From contig OV884056.1 of NCBI GenBank assembly GCA_930367215.1, forward strand, positions 227,903,127 to 227,967,126: a DNA stretch of 64,000 nt, written 5' to 3'. Every line of letters starts with the position of its first letter. The stretch's first letter is position 1. The notes below the pieces were generated by a model, which saw only the letters and a list, made by a program, of their open reading frames with translations, did no database searches and had not been told where the DNA came from. Shown here piece by piece: positions 43,626 to 55,316 of the stretch. The translations under genes and the position numbers were made by a program. This stretch comes from Pollenia angustigena (lineage: Eukaryota; Arthropoda; Insecta; Diptera; Polleniidae).

Positions 43626-45298
43626 GAGCACATTTATTTTTGAACAAATATAGTTTTTATAACTTGGAGGCCACACGATCAAATTTTGCCTTTCAATTCC
43701 TTTCAATTTGCAATACGCTCTCACTTTTTTTACTAACACACTCACACTTTTTAGTTTGACCACGAGATTGCTTTCAATGTTACCTTTTTATTAACATTAA
43801 CCAACTAAAAGAGAAGAATCTGTAAAATTTAAAAAAAATATTTTCTTCAGTTATTCTAAACAAAAATATAAAAAAAATTCTCTTAAAAATATATCCTTCT
43901 AATACTTATCAAAATCAAAATATCTAAAAAAAAAATTTTAATTGTATTATATTATTTCTCTTAGTTTAGAAGGTGGGATTGTTTTTTTTTCTCGGTTCTT
44001 AATTAATTTCTATAAAGAAATTTCATTCATTAGATAATCGCTTTAAATATTCGCATACATTTTAGCGAATGTGAGTGCGAATGAAAACAGCAAAAAAACG
44101 AATAGTTCGCAAATGCAAACCTGAATATTCGTCGCCTCCTAATATATACGTACATGGTTTTGTCACTTGTTGAAGATTGCCAGGCTTTTAGGACTCATAG
44201 TGTAGGGTTTCTGTTAAATAATAATACATTTGTACTAAGATGATTATTGTATATGAAAATTTTTAATTTTCAAATGAAAATAATTCGAATCTGCACTTTT
44301 TTTACACAATATATTGAAAATGAGATAATATTTTGAAAATTCTCTACATTTGCCTTAAAATAAAATATCTGTTCTTTTTTTCCCTGCACTCATAAAATTA
44401 TTACAGTAACTGATTGTGGGTTATTAAATTCGTTTTCCGTAGTGTTAAAATTGAATAAAAATATAGTTATTTTACGAATAATTTTATTTTTTAACATTTA
44501 TGTTTGTTATTCAAAAAATAAACTACCAAAAAATAATGTTTTTCCGTATTTATTTTGTTATGTAGTTGGATTTTTGTCAGTTAAATTATATTTTTTAAAA
44601 GTAAAAACTATTCAATTTTAATGAATATGCTGTTTAATAAATAAAAAATTTAAAAATTAATGAGCAAATCATTTGTTTTAAATGAAATGTAAATGATCCG
44701 TTTTTTAAATGAATTTTAAGTTGTTTAAAACAGTGTTCGAAAATAAACACTAAATATCGTTCTTTAATGTTCGGTTCGGTAGATTTGTGGAAAACACAAA
44801 CGCTAATAGTGTTTGTGTAGAAATTCATTAAAAAAAATAACGTTTCCCTGTTTGTCATCTTTCGAACACAAAAATAATGCTGTTTTCATCATACTCAACA
44901 AATGATGAGAACATTAAATTCCGTTCGGTTTTTTTTGAAAATCCACGAACTTCAATGTGTTCGGTTCGGCTCGTTAATGTTCGTCGCTTTTTGCTGATAA
45001 AAAAAAACCAAACATTTTTTACAAAAACAAAATACACACACGAAAAAAACATTATAGAACATTAAAATATAATGTTTTTCTACAGTATCACTACAATTGT
45101 TCTGTTTTTTAACTAAGAACCGAATTTTATATAATGTTCGGTTCTTTCTTGAAAATAGTTACGAACGGTATTAAGGTTTGTGTATATTTACACAAACACT
45201 AAAAAGTTAATACATACTTTTTTGTTCAAAGTGCGATATGTGTTTTTGATAAAAGTAAAATTTTTAATTCATAAAGTTTTAAATTTATTTTTTTAATT
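43626..45298. other. No gene seen; iterated GTTCGGTTCGG motifs
   Basis: At 44730-45160 ATGTTCGGTTCGG-type motifs and AAACACAAACGCTAATAGTG / TTTACACAAACACTAA phrases recur, suggesting a decayed fold-back or DNA element. Ends are not resolved. The rest is AT-rich. Confidence 0.4.
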
Positions 45299-47069
45299 AT
45301 TGGTGAAGAGGGTATACTAAGTTTGTCATTCCGTGTGAAACTTTTTTATTATTCATCTCAGACCCCATTAAGTATATATATTCTGGTTCCTTGAGTAATT
45401 CTAAGTCAATTTAGCCATGTCCGTCTGTCTGTCCGTCTGACCGTCTGTCCGTCTGTTGAAAACACGCTCACTTTCGAAAAACTCAAAAGAAATAAACAAA
45501 ATTGCTTGTAGTTATCCTAAGCAGTTTGGGATTGAAATCCAGCAAAATCGGTTCAGTAGGATCAGAGCTATGAATCAAAATGTGGAACCAGCACCTAAAG
45601 AAAATGGATAATTTTGTTACAAAAACTAACATAAACGGTGAAACAATGCGCAGAATGATATAAGATTTTGCAAAAATTCGTTTTATTCGACTGGAAATCA
45701 CGCTGTAAGGTTTCGTGAAGATCCGTCTATAATTAACCCTAGGCCCCATATAAGCCCTACTATCGGAAAACAGTATAGTACGCCTAACACCCTAATTAAC
45801 AATGCTATCGTAACAAATTTTGGCACGTCACAGTTAAATAAAACAAGAAATTACACTGTAAAGTTTCGTGAAGATCGGTCTATAATTTACCCTAGGCCCC
45901 ATATAAACCCTACTCCCGCAAAACAGTTTAGTATGCCTAAAACCGTAAAAAATAATGCTATCATACCAGTATTTGGTACGTCACAGTTTTATGAAAACTT
46001 GAAATAACACTGTAAATTTTCGTGAAGATCGGTCTATAATTTACTCTAGGCCCCATATAAACCCTATTCCCGGAAAACAGTTTAGTACGCCTAAAAACGT
46101 AAAAAATAATGCTATCATAGTAAAATTTTGTACATCAAAATTTTATAGGACTAGAAATAAGACTGTGAAATTTCGTGAAGATCGATCTGTAATTTACCCT
46201 AGGCCCCATATAAACCCTACTCCCGGAAAACAGTTTAGTACGCCTAAAACCGTAAAAAATAATGCTTTCATAGCAAAATTTTGTACGTCCCAGTTTTATA
46301 GAACTTGAAATGACACTGTGAAATTTCGTGAAGATCGGCCCATAATTTACCCTAGGCCCCATATAAACCCTAATCCCGGAAAACAGTTAAGTACGCCTAA
46401 GACCGTAATTAACAATGCTATCCTAATATAAATTGGTACGTCACAGTTTTGTAGGACTAGAAATGACACTGTGAAATTTCGTGAAGATCGGTCCATAATT
46501 TACCCTAGGCTCCATATAAAGCCCACTCTTGTTAAATAATTAAATACACCTAAAACCATAGCAGATTTAGATATTGCGGTAAACTTTCTTCCAACTTAGC
46601 TTCCTATGGCCAGAAAAAATGTTATGCAATTTTGTGATATACGGTCCATAATTTACCTTAGATCCCATTTTAGCAGCCTTCTGAAATTTACTGCACCGCT
46701 GTATTGAAATTAATGTTTTTAATACCAAAAATCACTCTGCAGAATTGTGGGATGATTGGCTCATAGCTTACCATGGCTCCAATATAAATTATCCTCCTGA
46801 AAATCATTTAAGTTCGGCTTAAACTGTTACGAATCATGATATTCTACTTAAAATATTTCAAATTGCTAAAAAAAAGCATTAAACTTTCTAATTGTCGGTC
46901 AATAATTTATTATAGGTCTAAACCGCAACCAATTTTAATGCAGATATCTGTTTTTATAAAGATAATAATAATAAATAGACATCATATAGATGTTACTTCT
47001 AAAACATTTGAACTGTCGGTGGAGGGTATCAAAGATTCGGCTCAGCCGAATATAGCACTCTAACTTGTT
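45299..47069 (+). mobile_element. Hairpin-ended DINE-like repeat, family M copy E, largest copy
   Basis: Starts GGTGAAGAGGGTATACTAAG, has the mini-me-like core and (GTCY)n at 45417-45455, then at least six central repeats with GGCCCCATAT or a variant near 45742, 45895, 46049, 46202, 46355 and 46508 (steps of 153-154 bp) and decayed units to ~46970. It ends ATTCGGCTCAGCCGAATATA hairpin and CTCTAACTTGTTT. Frames annotated across it on minus are periodic artefacts. Confidence 0.75.
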
Positions 47070-47199
47070 TGAATTAAAACGGTTTTAAAAATGTATACAT
47101 TAAAACTTAATTTAATCACCCTTATAAAGTAAAACAATTATTTATTGAAAATTCGCAATAACATAACTAATAGACAATGCGACATGTCGCACAAAATAT

Positions 47200-47440
47200 A
47201 TCATGAAACAGAAGATTGTGGAATTTGCGGAGTACACAATGGCGCACGAAATGTTAAATCAACAAGTTGATAAAATCGTGTTTTTTAATAGAATAGTTAA
47301 ATTTGAATTTAAGGCTTACTGTCTTATGCAAAAACAAAAATTAAAGCTCGCATTAGTTTACCAATATATTAAGCCAATATATTAAGCCTAGCATATGAGG
47401 TTAATGTATTGGTTAACTTTTGTGAACTTTGATTTTTGGA
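47200..47440. repeat. Decayed relative of the 1579-1922 fold-back element
   Basis: CTTATGCAAAAACAAAAATT, AAGCTCGCATTAGTTTACC, TATTAAGCC and GGTTAATGTATTGGTTAAC parallel the central part of the palindrome at 1700-1800. The arms are mostly gone. Confidence 0.4.
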
Positions 47441-47519
47441 AAACATTACAACTTAATTTAAAATTAGGCAAGTAGATTATTATACACACATTCCAATACA
47501 GTTGTATAAATGACGATCA

Positions 47520-47650
47520 CTAAAAAAACTTTGCATTTTTTCCAAAACTTCAAATGGTCCCATATATTTCCCACACAATCCGGATTTTTTTCAAATCTTT
47601 ACGAACAACAACGTCCTGCGGACCTCCACCCAAAAGTCGATAGTTGACTA
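47520..47650 (-). pseudogene. Possible gypsy-type integrase C-terminal scrap
   Basis: Minus-strand frames read GPQDVVVRKDLKKIRIVWE and, after a one-base frame change, KYMGPFEVLEKMQ. A VVVRK strand followed by K-x-x-GPFEVL resembles the GPY/F module at the end of Ty3/gypsy integrases. The fragment is only ~45 codons with a frame break, so this is tentative. Confidence 0.3.
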
Positions 47651-47992
47651 TACTTATATTCGTTTATTTGTAGTTTAAAATATTCCCCTACTGGGTCTCA
47701 ATCATCATAATTTCATCAGCGTTATAATTAAATTTTTCATTATCAATATGGGCGATTATATTTGTTTTTTAAATTTTTAGTGTCAACGGATAAAATATAA
47801 ATTTTACCAATGGTGTCCACATTGGCTGGCAATCCTTGATGCAATTGTTAATTAGTTTAATTATAAAACTTTGACATTTTTCATACTGGTTTGGCGCACA
47901 TGCCAAAAAGACGTAGTGGAGAAAAACGACAATGAAGGTCTACATAAAGTTTTCTGAAAATATACTCGATAGAAGTTTTTTTGTATTTTCAC
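47651..47992. other. No feature seen
   Basis: AT-rich sequence of unknown origin. It could be decayed gypsy coding sequence upstream (on minus) of the integrase-like scrap, but I see no supporting motif. Confidence 0.3.
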
Positions 47993-48852
47993 CAGCGTTG
48001 CCATTTGTCAAGTTTTTTGAAGTGCAAAAACATTTTTAATTTATATAAAGTTATTTAAACATATAGAATTTAAAATTTGCAGTATATTAACTGACGTTTT
48101 TGTTCGATTAAACGATTGTATATTTTTTCTGTGCTGTGTTTAATTGCGTTTAGTCCTTAGTACCTTTAAAATCCTAAATATATATTAATAGGTGTTGAAG
48201 AATGTTAACCACAAGATTCATATATCTGAGTATGATGAAATGGACTTTATGTAGAACTTTGTAATGGTCTGCTAAAAAAGTTCGATTTTAATAACTACCT
48301 ATTTGTGTAACAAAAGGTTACAAGTTGATTATTTCTCAGTTAAGTGCCATTTTGCCAACCAATTAAGTAGATTTAACTGATATTCATGAAGTTTGAAACC
48401 TAATTTATGTAAAGATGTTGTGATGAGTCCGAATTTTTTATATTTTAAAAAATAGATAAGTGCAATTTTGCCGTTACGTAATCTATAGCAAATGTAGAAC
48501 GTATTTTTTCAAAAATTAATTTTAACAAATATAATGTAAGAAACAAAAAAACTTTAAATACTATTTTAAGAACAACTGACTTTTTGAAAAAAAAAACTCG
48601 ATTTTACAAATTTTAAGCAATCAAAAGAAATGGTTTTAAATTTATATGAATTCTATTTTGTTCTTTTTGTCTTAAATAAGTATTTACTTGTAATCTAATT
48701 TTTCGGTTAGAAAGAAAAAATGTTTTTTAATTAATTTTTTCTATATCTAAAAATTTTAAATACATATTTGTGTTTTTATTATTAACTTCTGGCACTTTTG
48801 AAAGAAATGTTTTTTTTTTGGAAATATGTTTTTTTTTAATATGGCAACGCTG
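47993..48852. mobile_element. hAT-like non-autonomous element with CAGCGTTGCCAT ends
   Basis: The left end CAGCGTTGCCAT and right end ATGGCAACGCTG are exact inverses over 12 bp, and CAGNGTTGCCA is a common hAT terminus. The flanking 8-mers are ATTTTCAC and ATTTTAAT, a partial match (5 of 8), so the target duplication is degraded or absent. The 860-bp interior is AT-rich and non-coding. Confidence 0.5.
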
Positions 48853-49949
48853 ATTTTAATCACTGTTTCCGGCATTTGTTTTGAAGAAAAATTTATATTC
48901 TTCTAAACGTTCATGAACGAACTTAGAAGTTAATAGTATTTTTTTAAAGTGAAAATTATTGTTTTGTGCCGCACACGCCACTTTTTGAACCTTTTTGTGA
49001 TGCAAACGTTAGCTTACTGCTGTGTATTAAGTTGTTGACATTTTATTTTGCCTTTGCCTTAACTACTTTTTTCTTACGGCAATGAACTGAATTTTTTTTA
49101 TCTAGTTGTCATTTTGCTGCTGCATTCGCCAACAGTGGCGTGTAGAGCAAAACAATATTTTATAAGCTTTAAAACACTATTTGATAAGAGCAAAATTAAT
49201 GCTAAATATCTCAGAAACCAATAAAATTTTCGTGAAAAAGATTTTAGATTCAAAATTGGGTTAAATATACATCATACTTTGCTAAAAATAGGTCGGTAGG
49301 TCAAACCCAGAATGAGCTAGAGATATATAAATTAAGCCTTTTAAAGGCTGTTTTGAAATAAAAAAACGGGATTTAATCAACTTTATAATACTTGAATCAA
49401 GCGCATTTTGAGATTAGTTCAATCTTAGTTTTAGTTTAATCAATCTCATTTTCGAATTATTTCAAGTATTTCGCGATTGAAAATCCGTACACGAATCAAT
49501 TTTTCTGTACTTGATTCAAGAAAATCCGTACTCACCGTACATTTAATACCGCTTCTATATTTGAGAATATTTTATTTGATGCTAATGAAATGAAAATAAA
49601 TATTTTTAAAATTTAAAAAAAATTAGTACTAAGAATTTAATTTTTCTTGGAAATCGATAAGCAGAGTTTTGAAATGTTGTGTTTTAGTTTTAAACATTCC
49701 GTTCTCATATCGTTTATATTCTTTATTAATTTTCGACAAATCTATTTGAGATTTAAAGAACTAAAAATTGAATTGCCAATGTCGAAAGCTTTTAACAAAC
49801 ATTTTGGGGTAAACAACGGGATAAATTAAGATCACCTTCTTCACAACATATTGTAAACTGTGTCTTAAACCGCAACATTTATCCAATCAGAAGAGCACTA
49901 AGCACCTATTTAAACTGAAACCATGATTAGAAACATTTTCGTCAGGCAT
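48853..49949. other. No gene seen
   Basis: AT-rich. Bases 49390-49530 have ACTTGATTCAAG-type phrases. No element ends or coding frame with recognisable content. Confidence 0.4.
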
Positions 49950-51300
49950 TTGCAGGACGTTAACTTTGAAATAAGAATAATAAATAAGCGGGCAGTGGGC
50001 GTTTTAATCTACTTAATTCGGGTACGCTGAATCCTGTTGTTTTCAAAATATACCGTTATGTCGAAAATGAAGGAGGTTGCACATCATATATTCGCTCTTA
50101 AAAAAACAAACTCTGCAATAAAATTTCCTTAAGTTAAGTTAAACTTTTTTTCTAATATGTTTTTGGCACAACAATATAATTTTTTCGCAAAATTTCGAAA
50201 TTTTTGTTTTTTAAAAATTCATAGAAAATGCTTCTAATGCTTCTAATTTTTTCTACAAGAATAGAAAAAAAACTCCCAAACAAAACAAGCTATAAATAGA
50301 ACATTATCTAAAGTTGCATTAAAATATCTTATAGTCCCTGTTACTTTGGTTCCTTCAGAAAGGTGCTTATCAGCATCATAATTTTTAAAAACTGTCATCT
50401 AAAATAACGTGCGTACAAACATACGTCTCTTACGTTCAATAAAGTGATAAAAACAACGAACTGCAGCCTGATAAAAAACAAGTTAAAGTTTTCCTATTTA
50501 GGTACAAACATTCAGTCGATAGTAATATCGATATATCGATAGTGAAATCTGAACTATCGATAGTATCCCAGCACTTAGTCACCATATTACAATTACACTT
50601 TGCTAGTTGAAAAAATAAACAAGCTGGGCAATGGCGTTTTAACATAATTCGGGTACGCTTGAAAAAATACATTTGACCATCTAGGGGCATCCTTGGCACT
50701 GCAAGGGCCAAATTTAAGAATTTTATTAAACTGCCATATTTGTATGTGAACCCCACTTTGTTTTTCATCTCAATCATTTATTTCTAACATACCCACTCGC
50801 TTTCTCCGTACCTTAAGGGGGCTCCCATACGAAATGTTCAATGCAGACTAGAAATATATTGAAGGAAAAGTCCCATAAATGCCCAGGAATCGCCCCTAGT
50901 GGGATATAATGTATGACCGACCTCAATTAATTTTTTGGCCTTAACATTTTCTCGAGACATACTTGCCCCTTATCTCCACTTCTTAGAGGGGCTCCCATAC
51001 AATTATTGCGTTTTATGAAATTCTTAAATTAATTAACATTTTTCGACTTTTGTGAAAAAAATCAAAAGTTGCTGACAGATTTTAATCATTTATAACTTGT
51101 TTCAATTCTTTATGAATTTTTTTAAAAACAAAAATTTCGAAATTTTGATAAAAAATTATGCTTCTAAAGCACCTCCAATTTTATTGCCGAATTTCGGTTT
51201 TTTTAGTTTTTCAATAAGCTCGAAAACAAGAGCTAACCCAAAAAAACGGCTAGCACCACTGGATTCAGCATACCCGCATTAGGTAATAGGTTGTCTGAAA
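49950..51300. repeat. Unclassified dispersed-repeat remnant
   Basis: GGGTACGCTGAATCC (~50021) and GGGTACGCTTGA (~50651) recur, GGGGGCTCCCATACGAA (50818) and GGGGCTCCCATACAA (50989) recur, and the right edge has GCACCACTGGATTCAGCATA. These repeated, moderately GC-rich phrases suggest a decayed transposon of unknown class. Confidence 0.35.
50515..50575. promoter_or_regulatory. Cluster of TATCGATA motifs
   Basis: TCGATAGTAATATCGATATA, TCGATAG and CTATCGATAG occur within 60 bp. TATCGATA is the DREF/BEAF-32 binding motif in Drosophila promoters, but similar palindromes are also hAT subterminal repeats in this window (12250-12330, 15750-15840). No host transcript is visible next to it, so the transposon reading is at least as likely. 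Confidence 0.25.
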
Positions 51301-51381
51301 AAAAGTGTAAATTTCGAGCACAGTGTTATTATTGAATCATATTATGACCAAATATATTCGAAATATTACATCATACTATTT

Positions 51382-52100
51382 GTATACCCACACCACAATA
51401 GTGGAGAGGGTATTATGCATTTATGCTGATGTATGTAACGCCTTAAAATATTGGTCCTAGACCCACCTTAAAGTATACCGATCGTCTTAGAATCACTTTC
51501 TGAGTCGAACTAACGATGTCCGTCCGGCTGGCAGGCTGGCAGGCTGGCTGGCTGTCCAAGTAACCTTGTGCGCAAAGTACAGGTCGCAATTTTGGAGATA
51601 ATTTGATGAAATTTGGGTCATAGGTTTTTATTGGCACAAGGACCAAGCCTATTGAAAATGGGCCGAATCGTAGTACCACGAGGGAAGGTAGGGGGAAATT
51701 TCTTCCTCTCAGAAACTATCAAACCCATTTCAACGAAATTGAAAACATAGATAGAACCATATCTATATGGACGCAGAATGTATGCATTTTTTTAAAAATA
51801 GGACCACGAATGGAGATAGGGGCAATTTCTGCCTCTCAAACCGATTTTAATGAAATTTAAAACATAGATAGATCCATATCTATAGGGACACATTAGCTAT
51901 ACAGTTTTTCAAAAATAGGACCACAAGGGGAGGTAGGGGGCAATTTCTGCCTCTCACAAACTTTCAAACCAATTTTCATGAAGTTTATAAAGATAGATAA
52001 ATCCATATTTATATGGACACATAAGCATGATGTGTTTTAAAATACTGTGGTGTAGGGTATCATATGGTCGGGCTTGACCGACTGTACTTTCTTACTTGTT
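51382..52100 (+). mobile_element. Hairpin-ended DINE-like repeat, family G copy 3
   Basis: Starts TATACCCACACCACAATAGT, has a (GGCT)n tract at 51530-51555, sub-repeats with ACATAGATAGA and CATATCTATATGG phrases, and ends GGTCGGGCTTGACCGACTGT plus TTTCTTACTTGTT. It is very similar to 10280-10884 and in better condition. The 41-bp satellite begins immediately at its 3' end. Confidence 0.7.
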
Positions 52101-52555
52101 CATATTATATTATTGTCATGTTAATCATAATGAGTTAAGTAGTAATCATATTCTTATCCTGTTGATCATAAAAAGTAAGAAAGTAATCATATTCTTATCC
52201 TGTTAATCATAATAAGTTAAGAACTTATCATATCATTATCATGTTAATCATAAAAAGTTAAGAAGTAATCATATAATTATAATGTAAATCATAATAAGTT
52301 AAGAAGTAATCATATTATTGCCATGTTAATCATAATGAGCTAAGTAGTAATCATATTATTATCCTGTTGATCATAATAAGTTAAGAAGTAATCATATTAT
52401 TATAATGTTATTCAAAATAATTCAAGAAGTAATCATGTTCTTAACCTGTTAATCATAATAAGTTAAGAATGTATCATATCATTATCATGTTAATTATAAA
52501 AAGTTAAGAAGTAATCATATTATTATTTATTATGTTAATCATAATAAGTTTAGAA
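52101..52555. repeat. 41-bp tandem satellite, about 11 units
   Basis: The phrase AGTAATCATATTATTAT (or a close variant) starts at 52141, 52182, 52223, 52264, 52305, 52346, 52387, 52428, 52469 and 52510, an exact 41-bp step each time. Each unit also has TGTTAATCATAATAAG and TTAAGA. Units differ by a few bases. The reverse complement (ATGATTAACATGACAATAAT) matches the interior of the fold-back element at 19970-20090, so the satellite probably arose from transposon sequence. Confidence 0.85.
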
Positions 52556-54490
52556 GTAGTTTAGAAGAAATAATGATGTAGCACCACTTTCACAATAAAA
52601 AAATTTAAGTTTTTTTTTTATCGCTCTTTTATTTTGTACCTTCAAATGTATGTGCATTGTTATAAAAGTTTAAAATTGTTTACCTTTTGTTACAAGCATT
52701 TAACTTAACTTTATAATTTTTATTAAAGTAATTTTTGGGAATACAAAATTTTAACTAAGAAGAATTTGTTTGTCATGCTTGATTCCCAATGTTCTTGATA
52801 AAAACAATTCTTGATAAAAACACTGAAAATTTATTGTTGATGGGATACGCGTTTCCTATTGCTTAGGCCAGATCATCAGGAAACTTCATCCAAAGATTTT
52901 AGAAACTAAAGATATTATACAAATAAAACTGTAAAGCAAATAAGAATTATAAGCAACAGTTTTACTTGTAACAATATCAAAACAAAAACAACAGTAATAA
53001 ACAGTAAGTTTATCTTTTCTTACATTCCCCACTACAATTGGTTGGAATTCTCCCAATATTAATTTAATTGTAAGTAGGTTGAGAAAAAAAAATTAAAACA
53101 ACTTGCTTTATTGTTTTCGCAAGAAAATCGTGCCAGTTTATTATCAAAGTAACTAGTTACAAAGCCTGTCCCTGCCAGGCATAAAAAGCTTTTAGATAAT
53201 AACTAACATAGTAACGCTCATAAAAGAAATTAAACAAAAAATTCTTATTCAATGTTTTAATACATTTAATAGTTATATTAAGAAAAAATATGAAAAAAAT
53301 AACAATAAGTTAAATATGTAAAAATTAACAATAAAACTGTAGGTCCCTTCAATGAGTTTAAAAATAGAATCGGGTGCAGATCATTCACTGGGAGAGGGGT
53401 TTCCATGCCCTTAACGGAATTTGTTTTTTATAGGAAAATGTTGAAAAAAATAACGAACAATTGACTACTCTTATATATATTTACGGTCTCTGATTTAAAT
53501 CCTCGGCGTTTTACATATTGCTGATTATAAACCATCCACCAAACCGAAGTATGGTAAAATGTAAACGTATGAAACATTTGATACCAAACACCGAAAAAAT
53601 CTCTGCTTATTTATACGAAAACTGACATACATACATACAACGTACAAAATATTCGTAAAAACGTGTTTCGAAATAATAGAAAACGAAAGTTTTTCTTAAA
53701 ATTTCGCACAAAATTTTTTTGGATGAACATAACAAGTGAAGTGGACTTTGAGCAGCTTTCAAAATTATTAATTATTTTTTGTAAAAAAAAGAACTTTAAC
53801 TTTATATTTATAACATTATATAAATTCACTTCAAATAGGTAGTTATAATTTCTTCCTTTAATGATAATTTAAAAAACGCGCAACGCACCGTAAATATGTA
53901 GTTCAATCCAATTCAAATGGGCACAATGAAGAATAAATTCCAATAACTCAATATTATTATTTTTTAATTTAAATGAATGTAAAAAATAGTTACTTTCTCT
54001 TAGAATATGATTGTTCTTTAAATCACTTTACAAACAAATCTTGAAAATCAAAACAAAAACCCAATATTTTTGTTAGTAATTATGTATGTGATACAATAAG
54101 ATTATCTCTACATGTCAATATCAGTATTAAAATCTGATTCCACTATGATTTTTGGCAGAGAAAGTACTTTCAGTATAACAAATTTTATGTTGTAATATCA
54201 AAAATATAAAAATTCTTTAAAAAATACATAATGCAAATTTGAGGGTTTTATTATGAAATAAGCCACATGTACAGCCCGGAGACCGAAAATTAGGACTCTG
54301 ACAATGCTATGATCTTCCTCAGACAGAGGGCTTTAAATATAAAAAGTGTCATTAGGAAAACGTAAAAGTTTCCTGCAAAAAATATAAGAAAAAGTGAATG
54401 GTTTATTCAATGACCACGCCCACCGCTCACAGACCGAAAATCGGGCTCCGTCTTGCACCAGTGGAGCAAATGAGCTTTACGTATGCCAAA
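52556..54490. other. No gene seen; includes repeat R copy
   Basis: Apart from repeat R at 52700-52930, the interval is AT-rich with no recognisable coding frame. Bases 54270-54310 and 54415-54450 share a CCCGGAGACCGAAAATTAGG / CACAGACCGAAAATCGGG phrase, suggesting another decayed repeat. Confidence 0.4.
52700..52930 (-). repeat. Dispersed repeat R, inverted copy with degenerate hammerhead-like core
   Basis: On minus: TTTCTAAAATCTTTGGATGA, GTTTCCTGATGATCTGG, CCTAAGCAATAGGAAACGCG, ATCCCATCAACAATAAATTT. CTGATGA (52873-52879) and GAAA (52852-52855) are kept, but stem II no longer pairs cleanly. The right part matches 60580-60690. Confidence 0.5.
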
Positions 54491-54700
54491 TTTTATCTTT
54501 CTGCGATCACAGAAAAAATTATTGGCAGTTTTTTTTTTCAATTAATAGTGATTTTTGAATTTTAAAATAAATTTGATTACGTTCTTAATTGATTGAATTA
54601 AAAAAAAATATTTTTTTTCAATTAAAATTGTACTTGATTTTAAGCTTAATTTTAATTATAAGTTTAATTAAATCAATCAACTCGGTTGTTTGAATTGAAC
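54491..54700. repeat. AATTGA/TCAATT-rich sequence
   Basis: Dense TTCAATTAA/TTAATTGA phrases, as at 59990-60420. CACAGAAAAAA (54516-54526) has an inverted counterpart near 60494-60504, hinting that both AATTGA-rich blocks could belong to one older element into which the 54847-59573 insertions went. Confidence 0.35.
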
Positions 54701-54846
54701 ACTTTGTTGCTTTCTCCTTGTTGCTTTCCTCCCTCATTAACAGTTTGCGAAAAATGTTACAAGTGCAACCAACATCTTTATAAATTTATTGTCTTTGCCC
54801 TTACATGTACATACACACATGTTTTTGTCATCAAAAAGAACAGTAA

Positions 54847-55316
54847 AGGTGGAAGTACAAAACACGCGTTAGTTCGTCGACAAGTATCTTGCGTTTATAA
54901 ACTTTAGCGTGTCAAAAACTGCAAGTTACACAACACGCGTTACAAAAGCCATTCCTGTCAGCTGTTTTTTATTTGTTTACTTATTTGTGCATTAAAAACG
55001 GGTTTGAAAGTATATCAAGATTTTGCTATTTTATTAAATTTATTCTTTTTATTTAAATATTGTATGTTTTTTAAGCTCTTCAATAAGTTTTTCTTTCATG
55101 ATTCACAAATTTGTTAAATTATTATTTTTATTGTCAGCTGATTACTTGTCAAAAACACACAACGCGTTAAAAAGTTCAAAGTTAACCAACTTTCCGGCGC
55201 AAACGCGTCAAAATATTTTGCATGTAGCTTGTTCAATGAAAACACACTAGCTTAACTTTTTTTGACAGAAGACGACAGAGCGCGCGCGCACTAACGCGTG
55301 TTATGTACTTCTACCT
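54847..55316. mobile_element. TAA-flanked MITE, PIF/Harbinger-like, with ACGCGT motifs
   Basis: TAA at 54844-54846 and 55317-55319 flanks ends AGGTGGAAGTACAAAACACG and, in inverse, AGGTAGAAGTACATAACACG. TIRs extend ~32 bp. A 3-bp TAA duplication fits PIF/Harbinger. Five ACGCGT-type palindromes (near 54865, 54935, 55160, 55205, 55293) and a GCGCGCGCGC run are striking in this AT-rich context. Non-coding. Confidence 0.7.

Noticed and set aside
50436..50777. 113-codon minus frame
   Set aside because: Crosses the TATCGATA cluster and repeat phrases; no motif recognised and composition typical of chance.
52101..52555. CRISPR-like regularly spaced repeat
   Set aside because: Eukaryotic context, whole 41-bp unit is repeated with no unique spacers, no cas genes.
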